7,302 bases of DNA from JBAZOJ01 sp041648755 (lineage in GTDB: Bacteria > Planctomycetota > B143-G9): contig JBAZOJ010000190.1 in assembly GCA_041648755.1 (NCBI GenBank), forward strand, positions 1 through 7,302. Direction: 5' to 3'. Made by a program: the position numbers and the translations under genes. Numbering within the stretch: the first letter of the stretch is position 1; each line of letters opens with the position of its first letter. Shown piece after piece: positions 1 to 6,332 of this stretch. A model generated the notes under the pieces. That model saw only the letters and a list, made by a program, of their open reading frames with translations. It was not told the origin of the DNA and ran no database searches.

Positions 1-2285
1 CGGTTATCCGCGATGTCGGCAGGGTGATGGAGATTCAACAGGGGTACATCGATCGGCTTGCCAAGATGATTCCCGGCGGTCCGAACGTCGATCTGGCGCA
101 GTCGATGAAGGACTCGCCCGAACTGCGCAAGGAATACGAGCAAAACGACCAGACCAGAAACCTGCTGGATGTGGCCTTGCGCCTCGAGGGACTGTCAAGG
201 AACGCCTCAGTTCACGCAGCCGCGGTGGTAATTGCGGACAAGCCTCTCACCGAGTATCTGCCGCTTTCGCGTGCCAAGAAGGACGCCGGAGAGGAACAGC
301 AAACGGTAACGCAGTACTCCAAGGACTACGTTGAAAAGATCGGCCTGCTCAAGATGGACTTCCTCGGCCTGCAGACACTCACAATGGTTGAGTATGCGCA
401 GAGGATCATCGAAGAGAGCACCGGGCACCGGGTGGAGTTCGACGACAAGTTCGACGACAAGGCGACGTACGACTTCCTTTGCACCGGCCACACGATGGGA
501 GTGTTCCAACTTGAGTCGCGCGGGATGCGGGAACTTGTCAAGAGACTGAAGCCTGACTGCTTTGAAGACATTATCGCCAACATAGCTTTGTTCCGCCCTG
601 GACCTTTGGGCGGAGGGATGCTGGACAGCTTCGTCAACGGCAAGCACGGCAGGGAGAAGATTGAGTACCTGCACCCATCGCTTGAGGGGGTGTTGAAGAA
701 CACCTACGGCATGATCCTGTACCAGGAACAGGCGATGAGAATTGCGAACGTCATCGGGAACTTCACGTTGGCCGAAGCAGACTCGCTGCGAAAGGCGATG
801 GCGAAGAAGAAGCCCGAAATGATGGAGAAGTACCGCAAGCAGTTCGTCGAGAATGCACCCAAGAACGGGGTGGACGCCGCGACTGCGGAAGTGATCTTCA
901 AGAAAATCGAGGAATTCGCTGGTTACGGCTTCAACAAGTCACACTCGGCGGCATACGCGGTTATCACATACCGCTCGGCCTATCTGAAGGCACACTACCC
1001 GGTGGAGTTCATGGCGGCCGTTCTATCATCAGTACTGGGAAGCACGGACAAGCTGGTGCTGAGGATCGACGAGTGCAGGCAGGCCGGGATCGAAGTTCTT
1101 CCCCCCGACGTCAACTACTCCGGGGCGCTTTTTCGCAAGGAAGGCCGGAACAAGATCAGGTTTGCGCTGGGCGCGATCAAGGGCGTGGGTAGCTCTGCCG
1201 CGGAGTCGGTGGAGGCCGAGGCGAAAAAGAAGCACTTCACAGGCTTGTATGAATTCTGCGAGCGAATCGATCTGAGGATGCTGAACCGCGGGACGATCGA
1301 GGCGATGATCGGAGCGGGAGCCCTTGACTCGCTTCCCGGCACCCGGAAAGCGAAGTTGACCGCGCTGGAGGCGTCGATCTCAGCGGCACAGAACGAGATC
1401 GCAATGCGTGATTCCGGCCAGATGGGGCTTTTCGGCGGCTCGGACGATGAGACTGTCGTGGAGCAAATGCCCAATGTGGGCGAGTTCCAGGAGGCCGACC
1501 TGCTTTCGAGGGAAAACGCGGCGCTTGGGTTCTTCCTCACGAATCACCCTGTCAAGCGATACAAGGATTTGCAGAAGACTTACGGTACTTGCCGTGTGCG
1601 GGACATCCTTGTCGCGGGTGGCGGAGGCGGAGGGTTTGGCGAGGATTCCGAGTTCACAGCCGAGGAAGCTGCAGGCAGCACTCCGGAAGGCGTCGATCTG
1701 CACGATGGTGACACGGTTGTATGCGCGGTAAGGGTATCCACCGTCACAAAGAGAATGACCAAGGACGGAAAGAGGATGGCGGTTCTCACGATCGAGGATG
1801 ATACCGGCACGGTTGACGGAGTGGTCTTCCCCGATGCCTGGAGCCGCCTTGGCCAGATAGCGGCCGATATTGCCTCCGATTCAGTGCTGATAGTTGTTGG
1901 ATTGGCGGATTTCTCTCGCGAAGCGCCCCAGGTAATTATAGACGACCTCGTAAAGCCCGAAAGCGCACTGTCGCGTTTCACTGCCGGTGTGCGCATCACA
2001 CTATCGGCAAGCGAGCAATTGGCTAACGAGCAGGTCAAGTGGCTCAAGGCCAGGACGCGGCAGGAAGGCGGCTCGACGTATCTGCACCTGAATATTCCGA
2101 TGGGCGACCACGTGGCGAGCATAGCCCTGTCGCAGAGATTCAGCATCGAATGGAACGAGCGGACAGCCAAGGAATTTTCCGGACAATTCGGCAGCGACGC
2201 GATTTCGATCATCCCGAAACGCAACTTTGTATCTTCCTCCAGGAGGAGAAATGGCTTCGGCGTTCGAGACAATAGCAGTAATTGA
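1..2285 (+). CDS. dnaE: DNA polymerase III subunit alpha, 5'-truncated by window edge
   Basis: This is the catalytic subunit of the replicative DNA polymerase (family C), acting at the fork with the sliding clamp. The frame is open from base 3 (V-I-R-D-V-G-R-V-M), so the ATG at 24 is internal. About 760 residues are present; the PHP domain and the first two catalytic aspartates lie off the left edge. The third catalytic aspartate is visible in LLKMDFLGLQTLT (Asp codon 357-359). The fingers motif FNKSHSAAYA is at 930-959, a helix-hairpin-helix (GAIKGVG) near 1170-1215, and a clamp-binding motif QMGLF at 1419-1433. An OB fold spans about 1716-1950, followed by a short C-terminal region. The clamp motif and full domain order favour the replicative DnaE1 type over DnaE2/ImuC. 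A six-glycine run followed by an acidic stretch (1617-1692) precedes the OB fold and looks like an insertion. The last 35 bases overlap guaA, so the tail after SIIPKRNF is probably not conserved. Confidence 0.97.
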   Translation, partial: VIRDVGRVMEIQQGYIDRLAKMIPGGPNVDLAQSMKDSPELRKEYEQNDQTRNLLDVALRLEGLSRNASVHAAAVVIADKPLTEYLPLSRAKKDAGEEQQTVTQYSKDYVEKIGLLKMDFLGLQTLTMVEYAQRIIEESTGHRVEFDDKFDDKATYDFLCTGHTMGVFQLESRGMRELVKRLKPDCFEDIIANIALFRPGPLGGGMLDSFVNGKHGREKIEYLHPSLEGVLKNTYGMILYQEQAMRIANVIGNFTLAEADSLRKAMAKKKPEMMEKYRKQFVENAPKNGVDAATAEVIFKKIEEFAGYGFNKSHSAAYAVITYRSAYLKAHYPVEFMAAVLSSVLGSTDKLVLRIDECRQAGIEVLPPDVNYSGALFRKEGRNKIRFALGAIKGVGSSAAESVEAEAKKKHFTGLYEFCERIDLRMLNRGTIEAMIGAGALDSLPGTRKAKLTALEASISAAQNEIAMRDSGQMGLFGGSDDETVVEQMPNVGEFQEADLLSRENAALGFFLTNHPVKRYKDLQKTYGTCRVRDILVAGGGGGGFGEDSEFTAEEAAGSTPEGVDLHDGDTVVCAVRVSTVTKRMTKDGKRMAVLTIEDDTGTVDGVVFPDAWSRLGQIAADIASDSVLIVVGLADFSREAPQVIIDDLVKPESALSRFTAGVRITLSASEQLANEQVKWLKARTRQEGGSTYLHLNIPMGDHVASIALSQRFSIEWNERTAKEFSGQFGSDAISIIPKRNFVSSSRRRNGFGVRDNSSN
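2241..2248 (+). promoter_or_regulatory. Ribosome binding site of guaA
   Basis: AGGAGGAG is a near-perfect Shine-Dalgarno sequence lying inside the dnaE reading frame just before ATG 2251. It decides the guaA start: the in-frame TTG at 2227 lies upstream of it and has no such site. Its strength suggests guaA is initiated efficiently in its own right, not only by ribosomes finishing dnaE. Confidence 0.8.
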
Positions 2286-3804
2286 CTTCGGTTCGCAGTT
2301 CGTTCAACTGATTGCGCGGCGGATTCGCGCTCAGAACGTGTTCTGCAGGATATACCCATTTTCCGCGCCATACGAAAAGGTGATGGAGAGCAACCCAATT
2401 GGACTGGTCTTCAGCGGAGGTCCTGCCTCCTGCCATGTTGAGGGCGCGCCCCGGCCGGACCCGAGACTTCTCTCCCTGGGCATCCCGATCCTTGGAATAT
2501 GCTACGGAAGCCAGGTTGTGTGCCACATGAAGGGTGGCCGCGTGGCTGCAAGCCAGGGCACCCGGCAGTACGGGCATACGGTGCTCCGCGTGAAGGACTC
2601 GACAAATCCGGTGCTGGATGGATTGCCCGCGAGCCTCAAGGTCTGGATGTCGCACGGCGACACGATACTCGGCCTTCCCCCCGGTTTCAAGGAATCCGCG
2701 GATACGGAAACCGCACCCAACGCGGTGCTGCGCAACGACGAATCGCGGTTCTACGGCGTACAGTTCCATCCAGAAGTCGTGCATACGGATTTCGGGGACA
2801 GGATATTCCGCAATTTCCTCTTCAACGTCTGCAAATGCCGGGGCGACTGGCAGATGGACGACTTCATCGAGGAGAGCGTCCGCAGAATAAGCGAGAGGGT
2901 AGGGGATTCAAGGGTCGTGCTCGGGCTATCCGGTGGAGTTGACAGCTCGGTAACCGCGATGCTCCTTGCGAAGGCCATTGGCCCGAAGCTGTCGTGCATC
3001 TTTGTGGATAACGGATTGCTCAGGCTCAATGAGGCTCGCGAAGTGAAAGAGAACTTCGAGGGCAAGTTGGGGCTGGACTTCCACCTGGTTGATGCCGAAG
3101 AGAAATTCCTCCGCGAGCTCAAGGGAGTCTCGGACCCCGAGCAAAAGCGCAAGATCATCGGGCGGTCGTTCATCGAGGTCTTTGAAGCCGAAGCGTTGAA
3201 GATACCCGATGCGCATTTCCTGGCGCAGGGAACGCTGTACCCGGATGTGATCGAGTCAACGTCGGCCTTTGGCGGCCCGACGGCCAAGATCAAGAGCCAC
3301 CACAATGTGGGCGGGCTCCCCGAGAAGATGAACCTGAAATTGATCGAGCCTTTGCGCGAGTTGTTCAAGGACGAAGTCCGTGAAGTCGGCATGCGGCTTG
3401 GACTTCGCGAGGATCTTGTCTGGCGCCACCCGTTCCCCGGGCCTGGCCTCGCGGTGAGGGTTCTTGGCGATATCACGCGGGAGCGGCTGGACGTGCTTCG
3501 GCAGGCGGATGCCATCGCGATAAGCGAGATTCGCGCGGCAGGGCTCTACCGGGCAATCTGGCAGGCTTTCGTAGTTCTGTTGCCTGTGAACTCCGTAGGA
3601 GTAATGGGTGACGAACGGACGTACGAGAACGCAGCCGTGCTGAGATGCGTTGAGTCGCGCGACGGGATGACCGCCGACTGGTTCAAGATGCCGCACGAGG
3701 TGCTGAACCGTATCTCCAACCGCATCATCAATGAGGTGAAGGGCATCAACCGAATGGCGTACGACATTTCTTCGAAGCCGCCCGCGACAATCGAGTGGGA
3801 GTGA
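2251..3804 (+). CDS. guaA: GMP synthase (glutamine-hydrolysing)
   Basis: This enzyme converts XMP to GMP using ATP and glutamine, the last step of guanine nucleotide synthesis in the cytoplasm. The 517-residue length is normal for the single-chain type. Residues 8-195 are a class I glutamine amidotransferase: start motif IAVIDFGSQ, nucleophile Cys84 in GICYGSQ, and catalytic His173 and Glu175 in QFHPEV. The ATP-pyrophosphatase domain follows, with P-loop SGGVDSS at 227-233 and the conserved GTLYPDVIES at 327-336. The C-terminal dimerisation domain carries HPFPGPGLAVR (393-403) and ends in the family signature PPATIEWE. All expected catalytic residues are present, so it should be active. ATG 2251 is chosen because it follows a strong Shine-Dalgarno and matches the family N terminus. 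The gene overlaps the dnaE end by 35 bases in another frame, implying co-transcription. No guanine-responsive riboswitch is seen, and the overlap leaves no room for one immediately upstream. Confidence 0.98.
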   Translation: MASAFETIAVIDFGSQFVQLIARRIRAQNVFCRIYPFSAPYEKVMESNPIGLVFSGGPASCHVEGAPRPDPRLLSLGIPILGICYGSQVVCHMKGGRVAASQGTRQYGHTVLRVKDSTNPVLDGLPASLKVWMSHGDTILGLPPGFKESADTETAPNAVLRNDESRFYGVQFHPEVVHTDFGDRIFRNFLFNVCKCRGDWQMDDFIEESVRRISERVGDSRVVLGLSGGVDSSVTAMLLAKAIGPKLSCIFVDNGLLRLNEAREVKENFEGKLGLDFHLVDAEEKFLRELKGVSDPEQKRKIIGRSFIEVFEAEALKIPDAHFLAQGTLYPDVIESTSAFGGPTAKIKSHHNVGGLPEKMNLKLIEPLRELFKDEVREVGMRLGLREDLVWRHPFPGPGLAVRVLGDITRERLDVLRQADAIAISEIRAAGLYRAIWQAFVVLLPVNSVGVMGDERTYENAAVLRCVESRDGMTADWFKMPHEVLNRISNRIINEVKGINRMAYDISSKPPATIEWE

Positions 3805-3814
3805 TCGAGGAAGA

Positions 3815-3840
3815 CGCGTCGTTTGGAGAGACGAAACGCG
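3815..3840 (+). other. Imperfect hairpin downstream of guaA
   Basis: CGCGTCGT at 3815-3822 can pair with ACGA plus CGCG at 3831-3840, leaving an AA bulge and an 8-base loop. It begins 10 bases after the guaA stop. No T-run follows, so it is not a convincing intrinsic terminator. It could be a 3' end stabiliser, part of a factor-dependent end, or chance. Confidence 0.3.
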
Positions 3841-3841
3841 G

Positions 3842-3868
3842 TTGAAATTCGCGGAAAGTGTGGATAAT
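3842..3868 (+). promoter_or_regulatory. Possible promoter of the tRNA-Arg gene
   Basis: TTGAAA at 3842-3847 resembles a sigma-70 -35 box and GATAAT at 3863-3868 resembles a -10 box. The spacing is 15 bases, shorter than the ideal 17. Initiation about 7 bases downstream would give a very short 5' leader before the tRNA at 3882, as is common for tRNA genes. The match is by eye only. Confidence 0.35.
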
Positions 3869-3881
3869 TGCCTGAGTACGA

Positions 3882-3958
3882 GCGCCTGTAGCTCAATTGG
3901 ATAGAGCGTGTGGCTACGGACCACAAGGTTGGGGGTTCGAGTCCCTCCAGGCGTACCA
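3882..3958 (+). tRNA. tRNA-Arg (anticodon ACG)
   Basis: A complete cloverleaf is readable. The acceptor stem is 3882-3888 with 3948-3954 (first pair G-U wobble). The D stem is GCTC/GAGC (3891-3894, 3904-3907). The anticodon stem is TGTGG/CCACA (3909-3913, 3921-3925) around loop CTACGGA. The variable loop is AGGTT. The T arm is GGGGG-TTCGAGT-CCCTC (3931-3947) with one G-U pair. The anticodon ACG is at 3916-3918. A34 is expected to be edited to inosine by TadA, letting this tRNA read CGU, CGC and CGA. The discriminator is A3955 and CCA is encoded in the DNA (3956-3958). It sits alone between guaA and the convergent lipoprotein gene. Confidence 0.97.
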
Positions 3959-3989
3959 AAAAACAAGGCGGGGCGCAAGCCCCGCCTTT
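3958..3989. terminator. Bidirectional intrinsic terminator shared by tRNA-Arg and the lipoprotein gene
   Basis: A perfect 10-bp stem (AAGGCGGGGC at 3965-3974 with GCCCCGCCTT at 3979-3988) closes on a 4-base loop, GCAA on the + strand. On the + strand it begins 6 bases after the tRNA CCA, but only a short T-run (3987-3989) follows. On the - strand the same hairpin is followed by TTGTTTTTT, a good U-tract, and lies 22 bases beyond the lipoprotein stop codon. It therefore looks strongest for leftward transcription, with weaker action on the tRNA transcript. Confidence 0.85.
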
Positions 3990-4010
3990 CCGTTCGCGCA
4001 GACGATTCTG

Positions 4011-4742
4011 CTACGGTTCCGGCGTTATCTTTTCGGGGATCTCTACTGCCAATATCGAGATCACGAAGTCGTAATACCCGATGAACCTGTCACCATCCCT
4101 TGTGAGAACCACTGCCAGGTAGTAGTCGCCTACATCGGCGTCGGCAGAGTCCCAGTCTCCGATCACAGCATCGGGTGGGAAAGAAGCGATCTTGAATTCA
4201 TTGTCGTTGCCCCAGCTTGTGTCCGGATCCAGGTAGAAGTCAACGGTGAGGAATCCGGCGGAACGCAGCGTACCCTCAAGGTGAAGCAGGTCGCCCTTGT
4301 GAATCGTAACGGATTGGTCAGGGGCGGTCAGAGTGAAGAGTTCCTCGCCGGTGATGATGATCTTGGGCTCGGCGTATCCGATCGCGCGTTCGCCGTCCTT
4401 GTACAGCACTACGGCGATGAAGTACGTTCCCGGCGATGCAGCGACAGTGTCCCAGTTGGCCGTTATCTCTGCTGCGGGAAGGGCGTAAGCGGCAATGGAC
4501 TCGTTGCCATTGTTCCAGGTGTCGTCGAGGTCGAAGTAGAACTCGATACCCGTGAAGTCGGCGGGGCTGGACATAGTGCCAGTGAACGTGAAAACGGTCC
4601 CGCGCTCAATCGTAGAATCAACCGAGGGGGAAGTCAATACGAAGGGGTCTTCGGAAACGATCGGGGCGGAACTGCCGCCTCCGCATGCTACAGAGAGAAA
4701 CAAGAAGGCAATCGCGAAAGTGGAAACGGAAATCAGTCGCAT
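4011..4742 (-). CDS. Lipoprotein with two tandem beta-rich domains, function unknown
   Basis: Not assigned to a named family. The 243-residue product begins with a lipoprotein signal peptide: Arg2, a hydrophobic stretch at 4-18, and a lipobox LSVAC with Cys20 as the predicted lipid-modified residue, followed by GGGSS. The mature protein is two copies of one domain, about residues 34-131 and 136-231. Both share LT.P, S.TI..G, GT..S, FY.D, a D-x-D-x-[ST]-W-x-N-x-N-E loop (71-81 and 172-182), then WD, AVVL..DG.R and IGY. The pattern suggests an Ig-like beta sandwich exposed at the envelope; the acidic/Asn loop could bind a cation such as calcium (inference). The tail is short and Pro/Glu-rich. 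Start ATG 4742 has GGAG five bases upstream. It lies 32 bases after the preceding membrane protein gene with no terminator between them, so the two are probably co-transcribed. It could be an adhesion, scaffold or ligand-binding protein. Confidence 0.85.
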   Translation of the reverse strand: MRLISVSTFAIAFLFLSVACGGGSSAPIVSEDPFVLTSPSVDSTIERGTVFTFTGTMSSPADFTGIEFYFDLDDTWNNGNESIAAYALPAAEITANWDTVAASPGTYFIAVVLYKDGERAIGYAEPKIIITGEELFTLTAPDQSVTIHKGDLLHLEGTLRSAGFLTVDFYLDPDTSWGNDNEFKIASFPPDAVIGDWDSADADVGDYYLAVVLTRDGDRFIGYYDFVISILAVEIPEKITPEP

Positions 4743-4747
4743 ATCTT

Positions 4748-4751
4748 CTCC
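4748..4751 (-). promoter_or_regulatory. Ribosome binding site of the lipoprotein gene
   Basis: Read on the - strand, TGGAGAAGAT directly precedes the ATG at 4742, putting GGAG five bases upstream. It supports this start and, with the signal peptide that follows, supports the - strand frame over the open frame on the opposite strand. Confidence 0.7.
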
Positions 4752-4774
4752 AGTGCTTTGTCCTATAGTCTACC

Positions 4775-6331
4775 TCACAAACGGATATGCTGCATTGTCG
4801 CTCCAAGGGCAGGAAGCAGCCAGATGTGCGGGCCGTATGGCGTTGATATCCTGAATCCCTCGCGTGTGAACCTGAGCGCGGCCAAAATGGTGCGAGTACC
4901 CGGCGGGAACGGATAGGTCGGGAAGACATTGTGGAACGTCTTTGGGGAAAGCTTGAAAACTACCGATGAACCCGCAAAGAGGGCGGCACCCTTCTCGCTC
5001 TGGTCGGCTGCGAGCCCTTTGCTCTGGCCAAAGACATCAATGCTCGCGCAAAGAGCCTCATTGCTGGCAGACAGAAGGGCGAAGTTGTTGACGGATGCAA
5101 TGCTGAAACCGGGCTCGCCGGACTGCGAAGAGGGGAAGAAGATCTTGCGACCCTTGTAGAGCATTGTCATTTTCCCGGCTTCCCCGAACAACGAACCCAC
5201 CTTGAATTTGTCGAGGATATCCTCGACGGACTTGTTGTGAACCAGGTCAAATCCGTACACGATGTTCTCGGGGGAAACGTCCTCATCAGGAGAAGGGGCG
5301 AAGATGTACAGGCGGGACTTGGCGAATGTCGCGAGTTCCGTGGGAGAGATGCCAAGCGAATCACGGAATTCCCGTTCCTGTTCATCAGCGTCTTCCTGGA
5401 ACATTACCTTCCACAACTCGCGGAGGGCAGGGGTACGGTCGCCTTTTTCAGGAAGCGCCATGGCAAGGGCAAAACCAGCATCTTCAGGGATGAAGGGGCA
5501 AATGGGGAGCCGCTCATCTACAGCCAGAGAGCCAACCCATTCGGGAATCTCCTTCCAGTTGCAGCCAAAGGTACTCAGACCCGTGGAGTCAATGGACATC
5601 GTCAGGTCATCGGCGAAGGAAGTCAACCTGGCCGGGAAAGGAAGTGATTGCAAGTCGATCGAACTGCGGAACAACCGCAGGTAAAACTCGTGATCCTGCA
5701 CTTCGGCCAGAGTCGGGGCGTAGGCCCCGCTCCCAGTAACGGCTTCATTGGCAAGAATCCTTGTCCCGGGCTCGGATGTAGAGGGGCCAAGAAGAAGCAC
5801 ATTGCCTTCCGAGATCAGGTACTTGCCGAGATTGTCCCCGCCGAGCTTCAGTTCTTGCAGGACTTCCCGGGCGCTTTTGGGGAACGTGAACTCGAGAAAC
5901 CCCAGACCTCCCGGCGACAGGATGACTTCAGTGGATTCGGCAGCGCCGGTCAATGACTGAAAGCGCTCGAACTGGATGTCCGAGATATCGCACAGGCGCA
6001 GGATGATGGGATTTGCACCTCCCATCGGATCGAGAACGGTCACCGTCTCGGTAAAGGACTTTGCGAAGCGAAGGTGAAAGATGACTTCCTTGCGGAAGAA
6101 GAAATCGCGCAGCCGCCGAGGCGCTCGCTCCGCAACCGGCGACGGGGGGAGCGTGACAGCAGAGCTTGGAACTGGCGTCCGATCCGAGAGGGGAAGTGCC
6201 ACGCTGCGGGCGTAAGTCATCATAGGCGGCAGCGGCGAATTCCCGGAAAACAGGCGAAAGACCAGGAAGATGTTGCCGAGAACGACGACAGTAATGAGGA
6301 CCATGATGGTCACTAACAGCCAGCGTGGCAT
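4775..6331 (-). CDS. Membrane-anchored protein resembling DUF3352 proteins, function unknown
   Basis: Not confidently recognised. The 518-residue product starts MPRW, then has one hydrophobic segment (about residues 5-27) expected to span the inner membrane. A Pro/Ser-rich linker follows (about 32-70), then a large soluble part, probably outside the cytoplasm. The soluble part seems to hold two related halves. Each has an amphipathic helix (REVLQELKLG 155-164; EDILDKFKVG 370-379), then a strand with small residues (NVLLLGPSTSE; NFALLSASNEA), then F.L....-PFP/PPG.R and a final strand near a G (DSTGLSTFG; TREGFRIST). This layout recalls DUF3352-type proteins, but that is by eye only. ATG 6331 is chosen because the membrane segment begins there and it lies one base after the hutU stop. 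An in-frame ATG at 6409 would add 26 residues inside hutU and has no Shine-Dalgarno. No clear Shine-Dalgarno precedes 6331 either, so translation is likely coupled to hutU. No enzyme motif is seen. Confidence 0.8.
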   Translation of the reverse strand: MPRWLLVTIMVLITVVVLGNIFLVFRLFSGNSPLPPMMTYARSVALPLSDRTPVPSSAVTLPPSPVAERAPRRLRDFFFRKEVIFHLRFAKSFTETVTVLDPMGGANPIILRLCDISDIQFERFQSLTGAAESTEVILSPGGLGFLEFTFPKSAREVLQELKLGGDNLGKYLISEGNVLLLGPSTSEPGTRILANEAVTGSGAYAPTLAEVQDHEFYLRLFRSSIDLQSLPFPARLTSFADDLTMSIDSTGLSTFGCNWKEIPEWVGSLAVDERLPICPFIPEDAGFALAMALPEKGDRTPALRELWKVMFQEDADEQEREFRDSLGISPTELATFAKSRLYIFAPSPDEDVSPENIVYGFDLVHNKSVEDILDKFKVGSLFGEAGKMTMLYKGRKIFFPSSQSGEPGFSIASVNNFALLSASNEALCASIDVFGQSKGLAADQSEKGAALFAGSSVVFKLSPKTFHNVFPTYPFPPGTRTILAALRFTREGFRISTPYGPHIWLLPALGATMQHIRL

Positions 6332-6332
6332 A

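Noticed and set aside
2227..2250. TTG 2227 as guaA start
   Set aside because: It lies upstream of the strong Shine-Dalgarno at 2241-2248, and its eight extra residues do not fit the family N terminus.
1580..2398. Open - strand frame of 272 codons opposite dnaE and guaA
   Set aside because: It spans the junction of two clearly real + strand genes and is explained by codon bias leaving few stops on the opposite strand.
2751..3515. Open - strand frame of 254 codons opposite guaA
   Set aside because: It is antisense to highly conserved guaA coding sequence; its Ser/Arg-rich translation is typical of a shadow frame.
3256..3978. Open - strand frame of 240 codons over guaA, tRNA and terminator
   Set aside because: It contains the reverse complement of the tRNA. 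The stretch resembling a conserved tail (GGTRTPNLVVRSHTLYPIELQ) is the familiar artefact of translating antisense tRNA.
3882..3990. tRNA 3' end as an integration site for a mobile element
   Set aside because: No integrase gene and no second copy of the tRNA 3' end is visible in the window; the downstream genes look chromosomal.
4743..4774. Separate promoter for the lipoprotein gene
   Set aside because: A TATAGG sequence is present on the - strand, but no -35 box sits at a suitable distance.
3897..4916. Open + strand frame of 339 codons from the tRNA across the lipoprotein gene
   Set aside because: It starts inside the tRNA and runs through the terminator. It is antisense to a gene with a ribosome binding site, signal peptide and duplicated domain. 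Its translation has no domain-like pattern.
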